This document shows positions 41,078 to 50,267 of a DNA stretch of 64,000 bases, in pieces. The notes under the pieces are model-generated. The model was not told the origin of the DNA and did not search any database. It saw nothing but the letters and a program-made list of their open reading frames with translations. Origin of the DNA: Pigmentiphaga humi (GTDB lineage: Bacteria; Pseudomonadota; Gammaproteobacteria; Burkholderiales; Burkholderiaceae_B); assembly GCF_900606115.1 (NCBI RefSeq), contig NZ_UWPJ01000034.1, positions 1-64,000 of the forward strand, given 5' to 3'. The position numbers and the translations under genes are program-made. Every line of letters starts with the position of its first letter. The first letter of the stretch is position 1.

Positions 41078-41774
41078 TATGGCCCTCAGGATAGCGGATG
41101 CGCGCGCTTGGTATGGCAAGGCGCAAGTCCTGCATGGCGCGCGCCTGGAAGTCGGGCGCGGCGAGATCGTGGCGCTGCTGGGGCGCAACGGGGCGGGCCG
41201 CTCGACCCTGGCGCGGACTGTCATGGGGCTGGTCGCGCGCAGCGGCAGCTTTGTCTGGAACGGCCGCGAAACGCGCACGCTGCGGCCTTTCGACATCGCC
41301 CGCCTGGGGATAGGCTACGTGCCGGAAAGCCGGGACATCTTTCCGGGCATGACGGTGGCGCAGAACCTGCTGCTCGGCCAAAAGCAGGCTCGGCCGGGGC
41401 GGTGGCGCCCGCAGGACGCCTACGATCTATTTCCCGCGCTGGGCCGCCGGGCCGACACCGATGCCCAAGTGCTGTCCGGCGGCGAGCAGCAGATGCTCGC
41501 GCTGGCGCGAACGCTCATGGGCGATCCGGCCTTGATGCTGGTGGATGAGCCGACCGAAGGGCTGGCGCCCCAGGTGGTGGCGCAGTTGCGCGGGTTTTTC
41601 CAGGTCTTGCGCGAGCAGGGCATGGCCATGCTGCTGATCGAGCAGAAGCTCGACCTCGCCTTGGACATCGCCGACCGTGTCTACGTGCTGGGGCACGGCG
41701 CCGTGGTGTTTGAAGGAACACCCGCAGCATTGCTGGCGCAGCCCGGCGTGCGCAAGGAGTGGCTGGAGCTCTGA
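41070..41774 (+). CDS. livF: Branched-chain amino acid-type ABC transporter ATPase (LivF family) with Walker A Lys-to-Arg
   Basis: 234-residue ATPase. Signature LSGGEQQMLALARTLM, Walker B MLVDEPTEGLAP and H-loop-like LLIEQKLDLAL (Gln in place of the switch His is normal in LivF). The Walker A motif reads GRNGAGRST: codon 41199-41201 is CGC, so the lysine that binds the ATP phosphates is Arg44. LivG next to it keeps the Lys. All else looks functional. The stop is 31 bp before the end of the convergent CoA-transferase gene. Confidence 0.88.
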   Translation: MGDMALRIADARAWYGKAQVLHGARLEVGRGEIVALLGRNGAGRSTLARTVMGLVARSGSFVWNGRETRTLRPFDIARLGIGYVPESRDIFPGMTVAQNLLLGQKQARPGRWRPQDAYDLFPALGRRADTDAQVLSGGEQQMLALARTLMGDPALMLVDEPTEGLAPQVVAQLRGFFQVLREQGMAMLLIEQKLDLALDIADRVYVLGHGAVVFEGTPAALLAQPGVRKEWLEL

Positions 41775-41805
41775 CGGGGAGGGGGGCTGGCGGGGAAAGG
41801 CGGCG

Positions 41806-43215
41806 CTAGGAGAGCGTCCAGGCCGCGGGCGACGTGCCGAGGCGGCCGGCGGGCAAGTCCCAGTACATGGGCGTGCCTGCAAGGTCCAGCGCCGGCTTGA
41901 GGCGCCGTGCACGGCCCCAGGCCGTCAGTTCCGACGGCGCGGTGCAGTCGCCGCGGGTCTCCGGCGCAAGAGGTTTTGCGCCGGCCGGTGCCACCTCTTG
42001 CACGAGCAATGCAGCGGTGCGCGCCAGCGAGGTCCGCGTTTCGGTGCCCGCGCCGCTGCGCAAGCGCTCGCACAGTCCGCGTATCGCCGCGGCCGCCATG
42101 ATGTAGCCGGTGGCGTGGTCCAGCGCCTGCACCGGCAGCGGCGTCGGCCGGGGTCGGCCCGACTGCCGCATGCCGGCGTCGGCGATGCCGCAACTCATCT
42201 GGACCAGGCTGTCGAAGCCGCGCCGCGTCTTCCATGGGCCCGACCAGCCGTAGGCATCGAGCGAAACGTCGACCAGCGCGGGATTGATGCGCCGCCGCTG
42301 CTGCGCATCGAAACCCAGGGCGGCCAGCGCGTCGGAGCGGTAGCCGTGCACCAGCACGTCGGCATCGCGCAGCAGCTGGCGGAAAATGCGCCGGCCTTCG
42401 GCCTGGCGCAGGTCCAGCCGGGCGCAGCGCTTGCCCACGGTCAGTTCGGGTTCGGCGGCAGGTTCTTCCCAGCCCGGCGGGTCCAGCCGCAGGACTTGCG
42501 CGCCATAGCCGGCCAGCAGCCGCGTGGCGACCGGGCCGGCGATGATGCGGGTCAGGTCGAGCACGCGTATGCCTTGCAGCGGCCGCGCGGCCGGCACGGC
42601 CCAGGCAGGAGGTTCCGCGCCTGGCGTGCGCGCATGCCAGGCCAGCGGCTCGGCAGCGATCGCCATGCCTTGCGGGTGGGCCGCCCATTCCTGAAGACTG
42701 CGCATTTGTGCCGCGCAGCCGCGTTGTTCGACCACCGCGCTTTCCAGTTCCTGCGCCTGCCAGCCTGCGACGGCGCGCGCCACGCTGTCGCGATCGGCGG
42801 CGCAGCCCAGAACGCGCAGCGCGGCCTCGCGATGATGCGGCGCATTCGTATGCAGGCGTATCCAGCCATCGGCGGTTTCGTAGTCGCCGGCAACGGCGTC
42901 CCACGTCGGCGGCCGTTTCCAGCCCACCGGCCGCAAAGAGGAGTCGAACCAGAACGAGGCCAGGCGCCGGTCTACCCGCACGGCCGGCGCCTGGCCGCCG
43001 CGCAGCGCCAGCAATTCCGCCAGCGCCAGCCCTGCGGCGCCGATGGAGGCTGCCGCCAGTTCGGTCACCGCAAAGACGGAGGGCAGGCTGCCCGTGCCGG
43101 TGAACGCCGCCTGGCCCGCCAGCCCCGGGGGGCCGTCCAGGGCGTGCCAGATGGCGTGCAGGAAACCGGCGGCGGCCCCGCCGGCATTTCCTTCGGTTGC
43201 TGGGGTGGCGTTCAT
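41806..43215 (-). CDS. CaiB/BaiF-type (class III) CoA-transferase family protein
   Basis: 469 residues from ATG at 43215. The C-terminal part has the class III signature (GIRVLDLTRIIAGPVATRLLAGYGAQVLRLD split as GIRVLDLTRIIAGPVATRLL and AGYGAQVLRLD), DADVLVHGYRSDALAALGFD, and the dinucleotide-loop-like VSLDAYGWSGPW. The catalytic Asp lies in the region LDLRQAEGR/GKRCARLDLR. The N-terminal half (residues ~1-230) is a second, degraded CoA-transferase-like domain (SFWFDSSLRPVGW, DGWIRLHTNAPHH), as in fused family members. Enzymes of this class move CoA between carboxylic acids. Its substrate is unknown; the neighbouring liv transporter may supply one. Confidence 0.8.
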   Translation of the reverse strand: MNATPATEGNAGGAAAGFLHAIWHALDGPPGLAGQAAFTGTGSLPSVFAVTELAAASIGAAGLALAELLALRGGQAPAVRVDRRLASFWFDSSLRPVGWKRPPTWDAVAGDYETADGWIRLHTNAPHHREAALRVLGCAADRDSVARAVAGWQAQELESAVVEQRGCAAQMRSLQEWAAHPQGMAIAAEPLAWHARTPGAEPPAWAVPAARPLQGIRVLDLTRIIAGPVATRLLAGYGAQVLRLDPPGWEEPAAEPELTVGKRCARLDLRQAEGRRIFRQLLRDADVLVHGYRSDALAALGFDAQQRRRINPALVDVSLDAYGWSGPWKTRRGFDSLVQMSCGIADAGMRQSGRPRPTPLPVQALDHATGYIMAAAAIRGLCERLRSGAGTETRTSLARTAALLVQEVAPAGAKPLAPETRGDCTAPSELTAWGRARRLKPALDLAGTPMYWDLPAGRLGTSPAAWTLS

Positions 43216-43246
43216 GGCGATGGTCCGTTGCGCCTGGAGGGACTCC

Positions 43247-44989
43247 CTAGAGTACCTCGGCCGCGTAGTCGGCCAGCCGTGATCGCTCGCCGCGTTGCAG
43301 CGTGACATGGCCCGAATGGGGCCAGCCCTTGAAGCGGTCCACGACGTAGGTCAGGCCGGAGCTGCCTTCGGTCAGGTAGGGCGTATCGATCTGCGCGATG
43401 TTGCCCAGGCATACCACCTTGGTGCCCGGACCGGCGCGGGTGATCAGCGTCTTCATCTGCTTGGGCGTCAGGTTCTGCGCCTCGTCGATGATCAGGAACT
43501 TGTTCAGGAAAGTGCGGCCGCGCATGAAGTTCAGCGATTTGACCTTGACCCGCGAGCGGATCAGGTCCATGGTCGCGGCCCGGCCCCAGTCGCCGCCATG
43601 GCCGGCCTCGCCTTCGCCCATGTTGAGCACGTCGAGGTTGTCTTCGAGCGCGCCCATCCAGGGCAGCATCTTTTCTTCTTCGGTGCCGGGCAGAAAGCCG
43701 ATGTCCTCGCCCACCGGGACGGTGACGCGGGTCATGATGATTTCGGTGTAGCGCTTGGTCTCCAGCACTTGCGTCAGGCCCGCGGCCAGCGCCAGCAGCG
43801 TCTTGCCGGTGCCGGCCTGGCCCAGCAGCGAGATGAAATCGCACTCGGGGTTCATCAGCAGGTTGAGCGCGAAGTTCTGCTCGCGATTGCGCGCGGTGAT
43901 GCCCCAGACGTTGTTCTTGCTGTGGGTGTATTCGCGCAGCGTCTGCAATACCGCGGTCTTGCCCATGACTTCCTTGACCTGGGCGTACAGCGGCATGCTG
44001 CCTTCGAAGTAGACGAACTGGTTGACCGCGAACTGGGAGCACAGCGGACCGGTGATGCGGTAGTAGGTGCTGCCGCCCTGTTGCCAGGACTCCATGTTCT
44101 TGCTGTGCTTGTCCCAGAAGTCGTCGGGCAGCTGCAGGATGCCGGTGTAGAGCAGGTCGGAGTCTTCCAGCACCTGGTCGTTGAAATAGTCTTCGGCCGG
44201 CAGGCCCAGCGCGCGCGCCTTCACGCGCATGTTGATGTCCTTGGACACCAGCACGACTTCGCGGTCGGTGGAGCGTTCCTGCAGCGCGCGCACCACGCCC
44301 AGGATCTGGTTGTCGGCCTTGCCCACCGGCAGGCCCGAGGGCAGCGAGGAGGACAGCAGCGTGGTCTGGAGGTACAGGCGCCCCACGGCGTCGCGGTTGC
44401 CCAGCTTGTCGAGCGGGATGCCCGCTTCCATGTCGCCGACGTCGCTCACCAGTTCGTCGAGCGTGCGGCTGACCTGGCGCGCGTTGCGCGCGACTTCGGA
44501 CATGCCCTTCTTGTTGTTGTCTAGTTCTTCCAGCGTCATCATGGGCAGGAAGATGTCGTGTTCCTCGAAGCGGAACAGCGCGCTCGGGTCGTGCATCAGC
44601 ACGTTGGTGTCGAGCACGAACAGCTTGGCGGTTTCCGATTCGCTGGCCTTGGCGCGGCGCTTGGCCGTGCGGACGGCGGCGGGCTTGCCGGCCTGCGCGG
44701 CGGCAAGCGCCTGGGCGGGCGCGGGCTGGGGCGCGCGCGCCGCGGGCACCGGAGCCAGCGCCGGCGCGGCGGAGTTGGCCGGCGTCCTGGCCTTGGCCGT
44801 TTTGCGCGCAGTCTTGGCCGGCGCCGCCTGGATGCCTTCCAGCTCGGGCTGGACGGCGGGCGGGGCTTCGCCGGCCAGCGCGGCGGGCTCGGCCTGCGCC
44901 CGTTTGCCGCGCGCGGCGGGACGTGCCGCCTCGCCCGTGGGGAAGGACAGGATGGCTGCGGGCCGGGTGGGCATCTTCGGAAGCGGCAT
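43247..44989 (-). CDS. PIN-domain/PhoH-family ATPase (PhoH2-like)
   Basis: 580-residue fusion. Residues 1-120 are a low-complexity Ala/Pro/Lys-rich region. A PIN nuclease domain starts LFVLDTNVLMHDP (Asp127) with acidic residues at LEELDNN and VLVSKDINMR; the PhoH ATPase follows with Walker A GQAGTGKT (390-397), TRVTVPVGEDIGFLPG and Walker B FLIIDEAQNLTP. PhoH2 proteins are RNA helicase/ribonucleases. The start at 44989 has AGGAG nine to thirteen bases upstream. The Ala/Pro leader is longer than in many relatives. It follows bcp on the same strand after 91 bp. Confidence 0.9.
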   Translation of the reverse strand: MPLPKMPTRPAAILSFPTGEAARPAARGKRAQAEPAALAGEAPPAVQPELEGIQAAPAKTARKTAKARTPANSAAPALAPVPAARAPQPAPAQALAAAQAGKPAAVRTAKRRAKASESETAKLFVLDTNVLMHDPSALFRFEEHDIFLPMMTLEELDNNKKGMSEVARNARQVSRTLDELVSDVGDMEAGIPLDKLGNRDAVGRLYLQTTLLSSSLPSGLPVGKADNQILGVVRALQERSTDREVVLVSKDINMRVKARALGLPAEDYFNDQVLEDSDLLYTGILQLPDDFWDKHSKNMESWQQGGSTYYRITGPLCSQFAVNQFVYFEGSMPLYAQVKEVMGKTAVLQTLREYTHSKNNVWGITARNREQNFALNLLMNPECDFISLLGQAGTGKTLLALAAGLTQVLETKRYTEIIMTRVTVPVGEDIGFLPGTEEEKMLPWMGALEDNLDVLNMGEGEAGHGGDWGRAATMDLIRSRVKVKSLNFMRGRTFLNKFLIIDEAQNLTPKQMKTLITRAGPGTKVVCLGNIAQIDTPYLTEGSSGLTYVVDRFKGWPHSGHVTLQRGERSRLADYAAEVL

Positions 44990-45080
44990 GGACGGATATC
45001 TCCTGGGGCTGGGAGGGTCTTCTACGCGCCCGGCGGGGGCGCGTGGAAGGTCATCATGGGGTGCGGTGGCCGGGGCAAGT

Positions 45081-45545
45081 TCAGCCGAGCTGCCGGACGG
45101 CTTCGAGCACGGCATCGACGTGGCCGGGCACTTTCACGCCGCGCCATTCCTGGCGCAGCTTGCCTTGCGCGTCGATCAGGAAAGTGCTGCGTTCGATGCC
45201 GTGCACCTGCTTGCCATACATGTTCTTCATCTTCATGACCCCGTACTGTTCGCACAGGGTCTCGTCGGGATCGGCGATGAGCGGAAAGGGAAAGCCCTGT
45301 TTTTCCTTGAATTTCTGGTGCGAGGCCAGGGTATCGCGCGAGACGCCGAGCACCTGGGCGCCGGCGGCCTGGAAGTCGGCGTAGCGGTCGCGGAAGTTCT
45401 GGCCCTGCGTGGTGCAGCCGGGCGTATTGTCGCGCGGGTAGAAGTACATGACCACGACCCGGCCCTGGAGGTCCTTGAGCGCGATGTCGCCGTCGGTGCT
45501 GGGGGCGGTGAAGGCGGGCGCGGCTTGCCCGATGGCGGTACTCAT
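45081..45545 (-). CDS. bcp: Thioredoxin-dependent peroxiredoxin Bcp/PrxQ
   Basis: 154-residue peroxiredoxin reducing hydrogen and organic peroxides. The peroxidatic Cys is in YPRDNTPGCTTQGQNFRD; the family's resolving Cys five residues on (usual CTxExxxFRD with C-x4-C) is replaced here, QGQNF having no Cys, so this is a 1-Cys or atypical member. VLGVSRDTLASHQKF and RSTFLIDAQGKL complete the fold. It lies between the DUF498 gene and the PhoH gene on the same strand. Confidence 0.93.
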   Translation of the reverse strand: MSTAIGQAAPAFTAPSTDGDIALKDLQGRVVVMYFYPRDNTPGCTTQGQNFRDRYADFQAAGAQVLGVSRDTLASHQKFKEKQGFPFPLIADPDETLCEQYGVMKMKNMYGKQVHGIERSTFLIDAQGKLRQEWRGVKVPGHVDAVLEAVRQLG

Positions 45546-45595
45546 GCGTGATGCTCCAGGAAACAGCGAGGTTGAAAGAAGGGCGCGCGCATCGT

Positions 45596-45979
45596 TCAGG
45601 CCGGGACCAGCGCGGCGATTACGCGCCGTCCTTCGGCCATCAGGATGTTGTAGGTGCGCGAGGCGGCCAGCGTGTCCATCATTTCCACGCCTATCCCCGC
45701 CTTGAGCAGTGGCTTGACCACGGCGGGCGGCAGGAAGCGCTGGCGCGCGCCGGTGCCGATCAGCACGACCTCGGGCGGCTGGGCCGCGGCGCGCGGCACG
45801 ACGCTTTCGAGCGCGGCGGCATCGATGTCTTCGAAGGTGGAAACAGGCCAGGCGACGACGTCGCCTTCGGGAGCGAACACGAGGGCGTGCTCGTAGCGGA
45901 CGCGGTTGACCTCGAGGTAGCCATCGCCGTACGCGGTAATGGTGTTCAGCGCCGAGGCCGGGTCGGAATGCAACTTCAA
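45596..45979 (-). CDS. Mth938-like (DUF498/NDUFAF3-type) protein
   Basis: 127 residues from a TTG at 45979, chosen because CCGGAG lies eight bases upstream and TATAGT at 46016-46021 on the minus strand is a likely -10 with about 30 nt of leader. A longer TTG start at 46015 would lie against that promoter. Family motifs: ITAYGDGYLEVN, PEVVLIGTGARQRFLPP and VGVEMMDTLAASRTYNIL (here IGVEMMDT). Bacterial members have unknown function; the human homologue helps assemble respiratory complex I. It is divergent from alaC and upstream of bcp. Confidence 0.85.
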   Translation of the reverse strand: MKLHSDPASALNTITAYGDGYLEVNRVRYEHALVFAPEGDVVAWPVSTFEDIDAAALESVVPRAAAQPPEVVLIGTGARQRFLPPAVVKPLLKAGIGVEMMDTLAASRTYNILMAEGRRVIAALVPA

Positions 45980-46171
45980 ATGGGCAACTCCGGATCTACG
46001 GGACGAATGGTCCAACTATACCGCCCTCCGGCGGCCGGGGCGGATGCGCCGGCGAGACAAATGCCCGGACGCACGGCATTATTATAAATCGTACGCCTCG
46101 CCAGGCGCTCCGGCCGGAACGCATGCAGGCGTTTTTCACTTTGCAGCCACCTCATCGAGCAAGGATCCGCC

Positions 46172-47371
46172 ATGTCCACCTCCTCCCGGGAGTTTTCGCG
46201 CATCAAGCGCCTGCCACCTTACGTTTTCAACATTACGGCCGAGTTGAAAATGGCGGCGCGGCATCGCGGCGAGGACATCATCGACATGTCGATGGGCAAT
46301 CCGGACGGCGATACTCCCCCGCACATCGTCGACAAGCTGGTCGAAGCCACCCGGCGCGGCAATACGCACGGCTACTCGGTCTCCAAGGGCATTCCGCGCC
46401 TGCGCAAGGCCATCGCCGACTGGTACGGCCGGCGCTACGGGGTCGACATCGACCCGGATACCGAAGCCATCGTCACCATCGGCTCGAAAGAGGGGCTGGC
46501 CCACCTGATGCTGGCGACGCTGGATCGCGGCGACACGGTGCTGGTGCCCAATCCCAGCTATCCCATCCACATCTACGGGGCGGTCATCGCCGGCGCGGAC
46601 ATCCGCTCGGTGCGCATGACCCCAGGGGTGGATTTTTTCGCCGAGCTGGAGCGGGCGATCAAGGAGAGCATTCCCAAGCCGCGCATGATGATCCTGGGTT
46701 TCCCCAGCAACCCCACTGCGCAGTGCGTGGATTTGTCGTTCTTCGAGCGCGTGGTAGCGCTGGCGCGCGAGAACGACATTCTGGTGGTGCACGACCTGGC
46801 CTATGCGGACATCACCTTCGACGGCTACGTGGCGCCGTCCATCATGCAGGTGCCGGGCGCGCGCGACGTGGCGGTGGAGTTCTTCACCATGAGCAAGAGC
46901 TACAACATGGCGGGGTGGCGCGTCGGCTACATGGTGGGGAACAAGGAACTGGTGTCGGCGCTGGCGCGTATCAAGAGCTATCACGACTACGGGACCTTCA
47001 CGCCCATCCAGGTGGCCTCCATCGCCGCGCTGGACGGGCCGCAGGAATGCGTGCAGGAGATCGTCGCGCAGTACCGCAGCCGGCGGGACGTGCTGGTGAA
47101 GGGGCTGCACGAGGCGGGATGGATGGTCGAGGTGCCCAAGGCGTCGATGTACATCTGGGCCAGGATTCCCGAGCCCTACCTGGCGATGGGCTCGCTGGAG
47201 TTCGCCAAGCGGCTGCTGGAGCACGCGCATGTGGCGGTGTCGCCCGGCATCGGGTTCGGCGAGTATGGCGACGACCACGTCCGTTTCGCGCTGATCGAGA
47301 ACGAGCAGCGGACGCGGCAGGCGGTGCGGGGCATCAAGGAAATGTTCCGCAAGGACGGGCTGCTGCGGTAA
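46172..47371 (+). CDS. alaC: Alanine-type PLP aminotransferase (AlaC family)
   Basis: 399-residue class I aminotransferase. PLP Lys242 lies in [55 protein letters not shown] and the Arg of HVRFALIEN are the substrate/cofactor contacts. AlaC-type enzymes transaminate pyruvate with glutamate; in many proteobacteria the gene is placed before hom-thrC as here. ATG at 46172 is used; ATTATAAAT near 46081-46089 suggests the promoter. Confidence 0.88.
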   Translation: MSTSSREFSRIKRLPPYVFNITAELKMAARHRGEDIIDMSMGNPDGDTPPHIVDKLVEATRRGNTHGYSVSKGIPRLRKAIADWYGRRYGVDIDPDTEAIVTIGSKEGLAHLMLATLDRGDTVLVPNPSYPIHIYGAVIAGADIRSVRMTPGVDFFAELERAIKESIPKPRMMILGFPSNPTAQCVDLSFFERVVALARENDILVVHDLAYADITFDGYVAPSIMQVPGARDVAVEFFTMSKSYNMAGWRVGYMVGNKELVSALARIKSYHDYGTFTPIQVASIAALDGPQECVQEIVAQYRSRRDVLVKGLHEAGWMVEVPKASMYIWARIPEPYLAMGSLEFAKRLLEHAHVAVSPGIGFGEYGDDHVRFALIENEQRTRQAVRGIKEMFRKDGLLR

Positions 47372-47523
47372 GGGGGCCGGCCTGCGGGCAGAGCGGGCGC
47401 GGGGCGCTGGCCGGCGGTTTCCTGCCGGCGGCGCAAGTCCGCTAAAATAATGGGTTTGCCAGCGGGACGGCACCTGGCAGGCCTGCCCCCGCGTTTCGAA
47501 GAACCGTATTGCCCGGAAATACA

Positions 47524-48831
47524 ATGGAACCCATCCGAGTAGGCCTCCTGGGCCTGGGCGTCGTAGGCGGCGGCACCTTCAAGGTCCTCGCCCGCAATGC
47601 CGAAGAAATCGCCCGCCGCGCCGGCCGCCACATCGTCGCGACCAAAGTGTCGGCCCGCGACCTGGTCAAGGCCAAGGCGCGCGTCGGCGAGACCGCCGAG
47701 GTCGTCGCCGATCCGTTCGCGATCGTCCGCGATCCGGAGATCGACATCGTCGTCGAACTGATCGGCGGCGATACGCTGGCGCGCGAACTCGTCCTGGAGG
47801 CCATTGCCCACGGCAAACACGTGGTCACCGCCAACAAGGCGCTGCTGGCCAAGCATGGCAACGAAATCTTCGCACGCGCCAGCGACAAAGGCGTCATGGT
47901 CGCCTTCGAGGCCGCAGTGGCCGGCGGCATCCCCATCATCAAGGCGATCCGCGAGGGCCTGTCGGCCAACCAGATCGAATGGGTGGCCGGCATCATCAAC
48001 GGCACCACCAATTTCATCCTGACCGAAATGCGCGCGCGCGGCCTGCCGTTCGCCGACGTGCTGGCCGAGGCCCAGCGCCTGGGCTACGCCGAAGCCGACC
48101 CGACCTTCGACATCGAAGGCGTGGACGCCGCGCACAAGCTCACGCTGCTGTCGTCGATCGCGTTCGGCGTGCCGGTGCGGTTCGACAAGGCGCACATCGA
48201 GGGCATCTCGAAGCTGGCGCAGGAAGACATTCGCTACGCCGAGGAGCTCGGCTACCGCATCAAGCTGCTGGGCATCACCAAGGCGCGTCCCGACGGCATC
48301 GAGCTGCGCGTGCATCCCACGCTGATCGACGCGCGCCGCGTGATGGCCAACGTCGAGGGCGCGATGAACGCGGTCATGGTCAAGGGCGACGCCGTCGGCG
48401 CCACGCTGTACTATGGACAGGGCGCGGGTGAGGAGCCCACCGCCTCGGCCGTGGTGGCGGACCTGGTGGACGTGACCCGACTGCATACGGCCGATCCCGA
48501 GCACCGCGTGCCGCACCTGGCGTTCCAGCCGGATGCCATCACCGACCGCCCCATGCTGTCGATCGAAGACATCCGCACCTCGTATTACCTGCGGCTGGCG
48601 GTCAGCGACCAGCCCGGCGTGCTGGCCGACATCACGCGCATCCTGGCCGACGCGTCCATCTCCATCGTGTCGATGATCCAGAAGCCGCGCGAGGATGCGA
48701 GCCAGGCCGACATCATTTTCCTGACCCATGAAGCGGTGGAGCGCAACGTCAATGCCGCCATCGCCCGCATCGAGGCGCTGCCCGCCGTACTCTCCGCAGT
48801 GACGCGCCTGCGCATAGAAACCCTGGCATAA
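47524..48831 (+). CDS. hom: Homoserine dehydrogenase
   Basis: 435-residue NAD(P)-dependent enzyme converting aspartate semialdehyde to homoserine. N-terminal Rossmann motif VGLLGLGVVGGGTFKVL, catalytic domain AVAGGIPIIKAIREGLSAN, GIINGTTNFILTEM and a C-terminal ACT domain (YYLRLAVSDQPGVLADIT, ~350-430) for threonine feedback. Not fused to aspartokinase. ATG at 47524 rather than an upstream TTG. TAAAAT at 47443-47448 is a likely -10. thrC follows 3 bp after the stop. Confidence 0.96.
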   Translation: MEPIRVGLLGLGVVGGGTFKVLARNAEEIARRAGRHIVATKVSARDLVKAKARVGETAEVVADPFAIVRDPEIDIVVELIGGDTLARELVLEAIAHGKHVVTANKALLAKHGNEIFARASDKGVMVAFEAAVAGGIPIIKAIREGLSANQIEWVAGIINGTTNFILTEMRARGLPFADVLAEAQRLGYAEADPTFDIEGVDAAHKLTLLSSIAFGVPVRFDKAHIEGISKLAQEDIRYAEELGYRIKLLGITKARPDGIELRVHPTLIDARRVMANVEGAMNAVMVKGDAVGATLYYGQGAGEEPTASAVVADLVDVTRLHTADPEHRVPHLAFQPDAITDRPMLSIEDIRTSYYLRLAVSDQPGVLADITRILADASISIVSMIQKPREDASQADIIFLTHEAVERNVNAAIARIEALPAVLSAVTRLRIETLA

Positions 48832-48834
48832 AAC

Positions 48835-50250
48835 ATGAGATACCTCTCCACCCGCGGCGGCATGGCCCCGCAACCATTCACCGACGTGCTGCTCGAAGGC
48901 CTGGCGCCGGACGGCGGCCTGGCCGTGCCCGAGGCCATCCCGCAGGTCTCGCCGGAGCAATTGCAGGCCTGGCGCGCGCTGCCGTATGCCGACCTGGCCT
49001 ATGAAGTGCTCAAGCTCTTCATCACCGACATCCCGGAAGACGACCTGCGCGCGCTGACCCGCGCGACCTATCGTCCCGAGGTGTTCGGCGGCGAGGCGAT
49101 CGTGCCGCTCAAGCCGCTCAATCCGGGCCTGTTCCTGCTGGGGCTGTCGGAAGGGCCGACGCTGGCCTTCAAGGACATGGCCATGCAGTTCCTGGGCAAT
49201 CTGTTCGAATACGTGCTGGCCCGCCGCGGCTCCACGCTGAACATTCTGGGCGCCACCTCGGGCGATACCGGTTCGGCGGCCGAATACGCCATGCGAGGCA
49301 AGAAGGGCGTGGCGGTGTTCATGCTGTCGCCGGCCGGCCGCATGAGCGCCTTCCAGCGCGCGCAGATGTATTCGCTGCAGGACGACAACATCCACAACAT
49401 CGCCGTCCATGGCGTGTTCGACGACTGCCAGGACATCGTCAAGGCGGTCAGCGGCGATCTCACTTTCAAGACCACGCATCGCATCGGCGCGGTCAACTCG
49501 ATCAACTGGGCGCGCATCGCCGCCCAGGTGGTCTATTACTTCCACGGCTGGCGCCTGGCCACGGCCGGCGCCGCCGATCCGATGGCACAGGTGTCGTTCG
49601 CCGTGCCGTCCGGCAACTTCGGCAACATCCTGGCCGGCCACGTGGCGCGCAGCATGGGCCTGCCCATCCGCCGCCTGGTGTTGGCCACCAACGAGAACAA
49701 CGTGCTGGAAGAATTCTTCCGCACCGGCATCTACCGCCCGCGCGCTTCGAGCGAAACCTACGAGACGTCCAGCCCGTCCATGGACATCTCGAAGGCGTCG
49801 AACTTCGAGCGCTTCGTCTACGACCTGATGGGCCGCGACCCGGTTCGCCTGAAGACGCTGTGGGACCAATTGGCCGAGCAGGGCGCCTTCGACCTGTCGG
49901 CCCGCCAGCCCAGCCTCGAAGCGCAGTACGGCTTCGTCTCCGGCACCAGCACGCACGCCGACCGGCTGGCGACCATTCGCCAGGTGCGAGCCGAAACCGG
50001 CGTGGTCATCGACCCGCACACGGCCGATGGCGTCAAGGTGGCGCGGCCCTACGTCGAGCCCGGCATTCCCATGCTGGTGCTGGAGACGGCGCTGCCGGTG
50101 AAGTTCTCGGCTACCATCGAAGAGGCCCTGGGCGAGCCCGCGCCGCGGCCTGCCGGGTTCGATGGCATCGAGCAGTTGCCGCAGCGCGTGCAGACGATCG
50201 AGCCCGACGTGCAGGTGGTCAAGGACCTGATCGCCGCTTCCGCCGCCTGA
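48835..50250 (+). CDS. thrC: Threonine synthase
   Basis: 471-residue PLP lyase making threonine from O-phosphohomoserine. MRYLSTRGGMAPQPFTDVLL opening (20 residues), PLP Lys113 in GPTLAFKDMAMQFLG, ILGATSGDTGSAAEYAM phosphate-binding loop and VPSGNFGNILAGHVA. This is the long gammaproteobacterial/yeast-type family. Starts 3 bp after hom and is followed by moeA after 17 bp, probably in one transcript. Confidence 0.96.
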   Translation: MRYLSTRGGMAPQPFTDVLLEGLAPDGGLAVPEAIPQVSPEQLQAWRALPYADLAYEVLKLFITDIPEDDLRALTRATYRPEVFGGEAIVPLKPLNPGLFLLGLSEGPTLAFKDMAMQFLGNLFEYVLARRGSTLNILGATSGDTGSAAEYAMRGKKGVAVFMLSPAGRMSAFQRAQMYSLQDDNIHNIAVHGVFDDCQDIVKAVSGDLTFKTTHRIGAVNSINWARIAAQVVYYFHGWRLATAGAADPMAQVSFAVPSGNFGNILAGHVARSMGLPIRRLVLATNENNVLEEFFRTGIYRPRASSETYETSSPSMDISKASNFERFVYDLMGRDPVRLKTLWDQLAEQGAFDLSARQPSLEAQYGFVSGTSTHADRLATIRQVRAETGVVIDPHTADGVKVARPYVEPGIPMLVLETALPVKFSATIEEALGEPAPRPAGFDGIEQLPQRVQTIEPDVQVVKDLIAASAA

Positions 50251-50267
50251 CGGCCGCGTAGGAATTC

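Noticed and set aside
47176-50019. Long minus-strand frame opposite alaC, hom and thrC
   Set aside because: Shadow frame of three well-supported enzymes.
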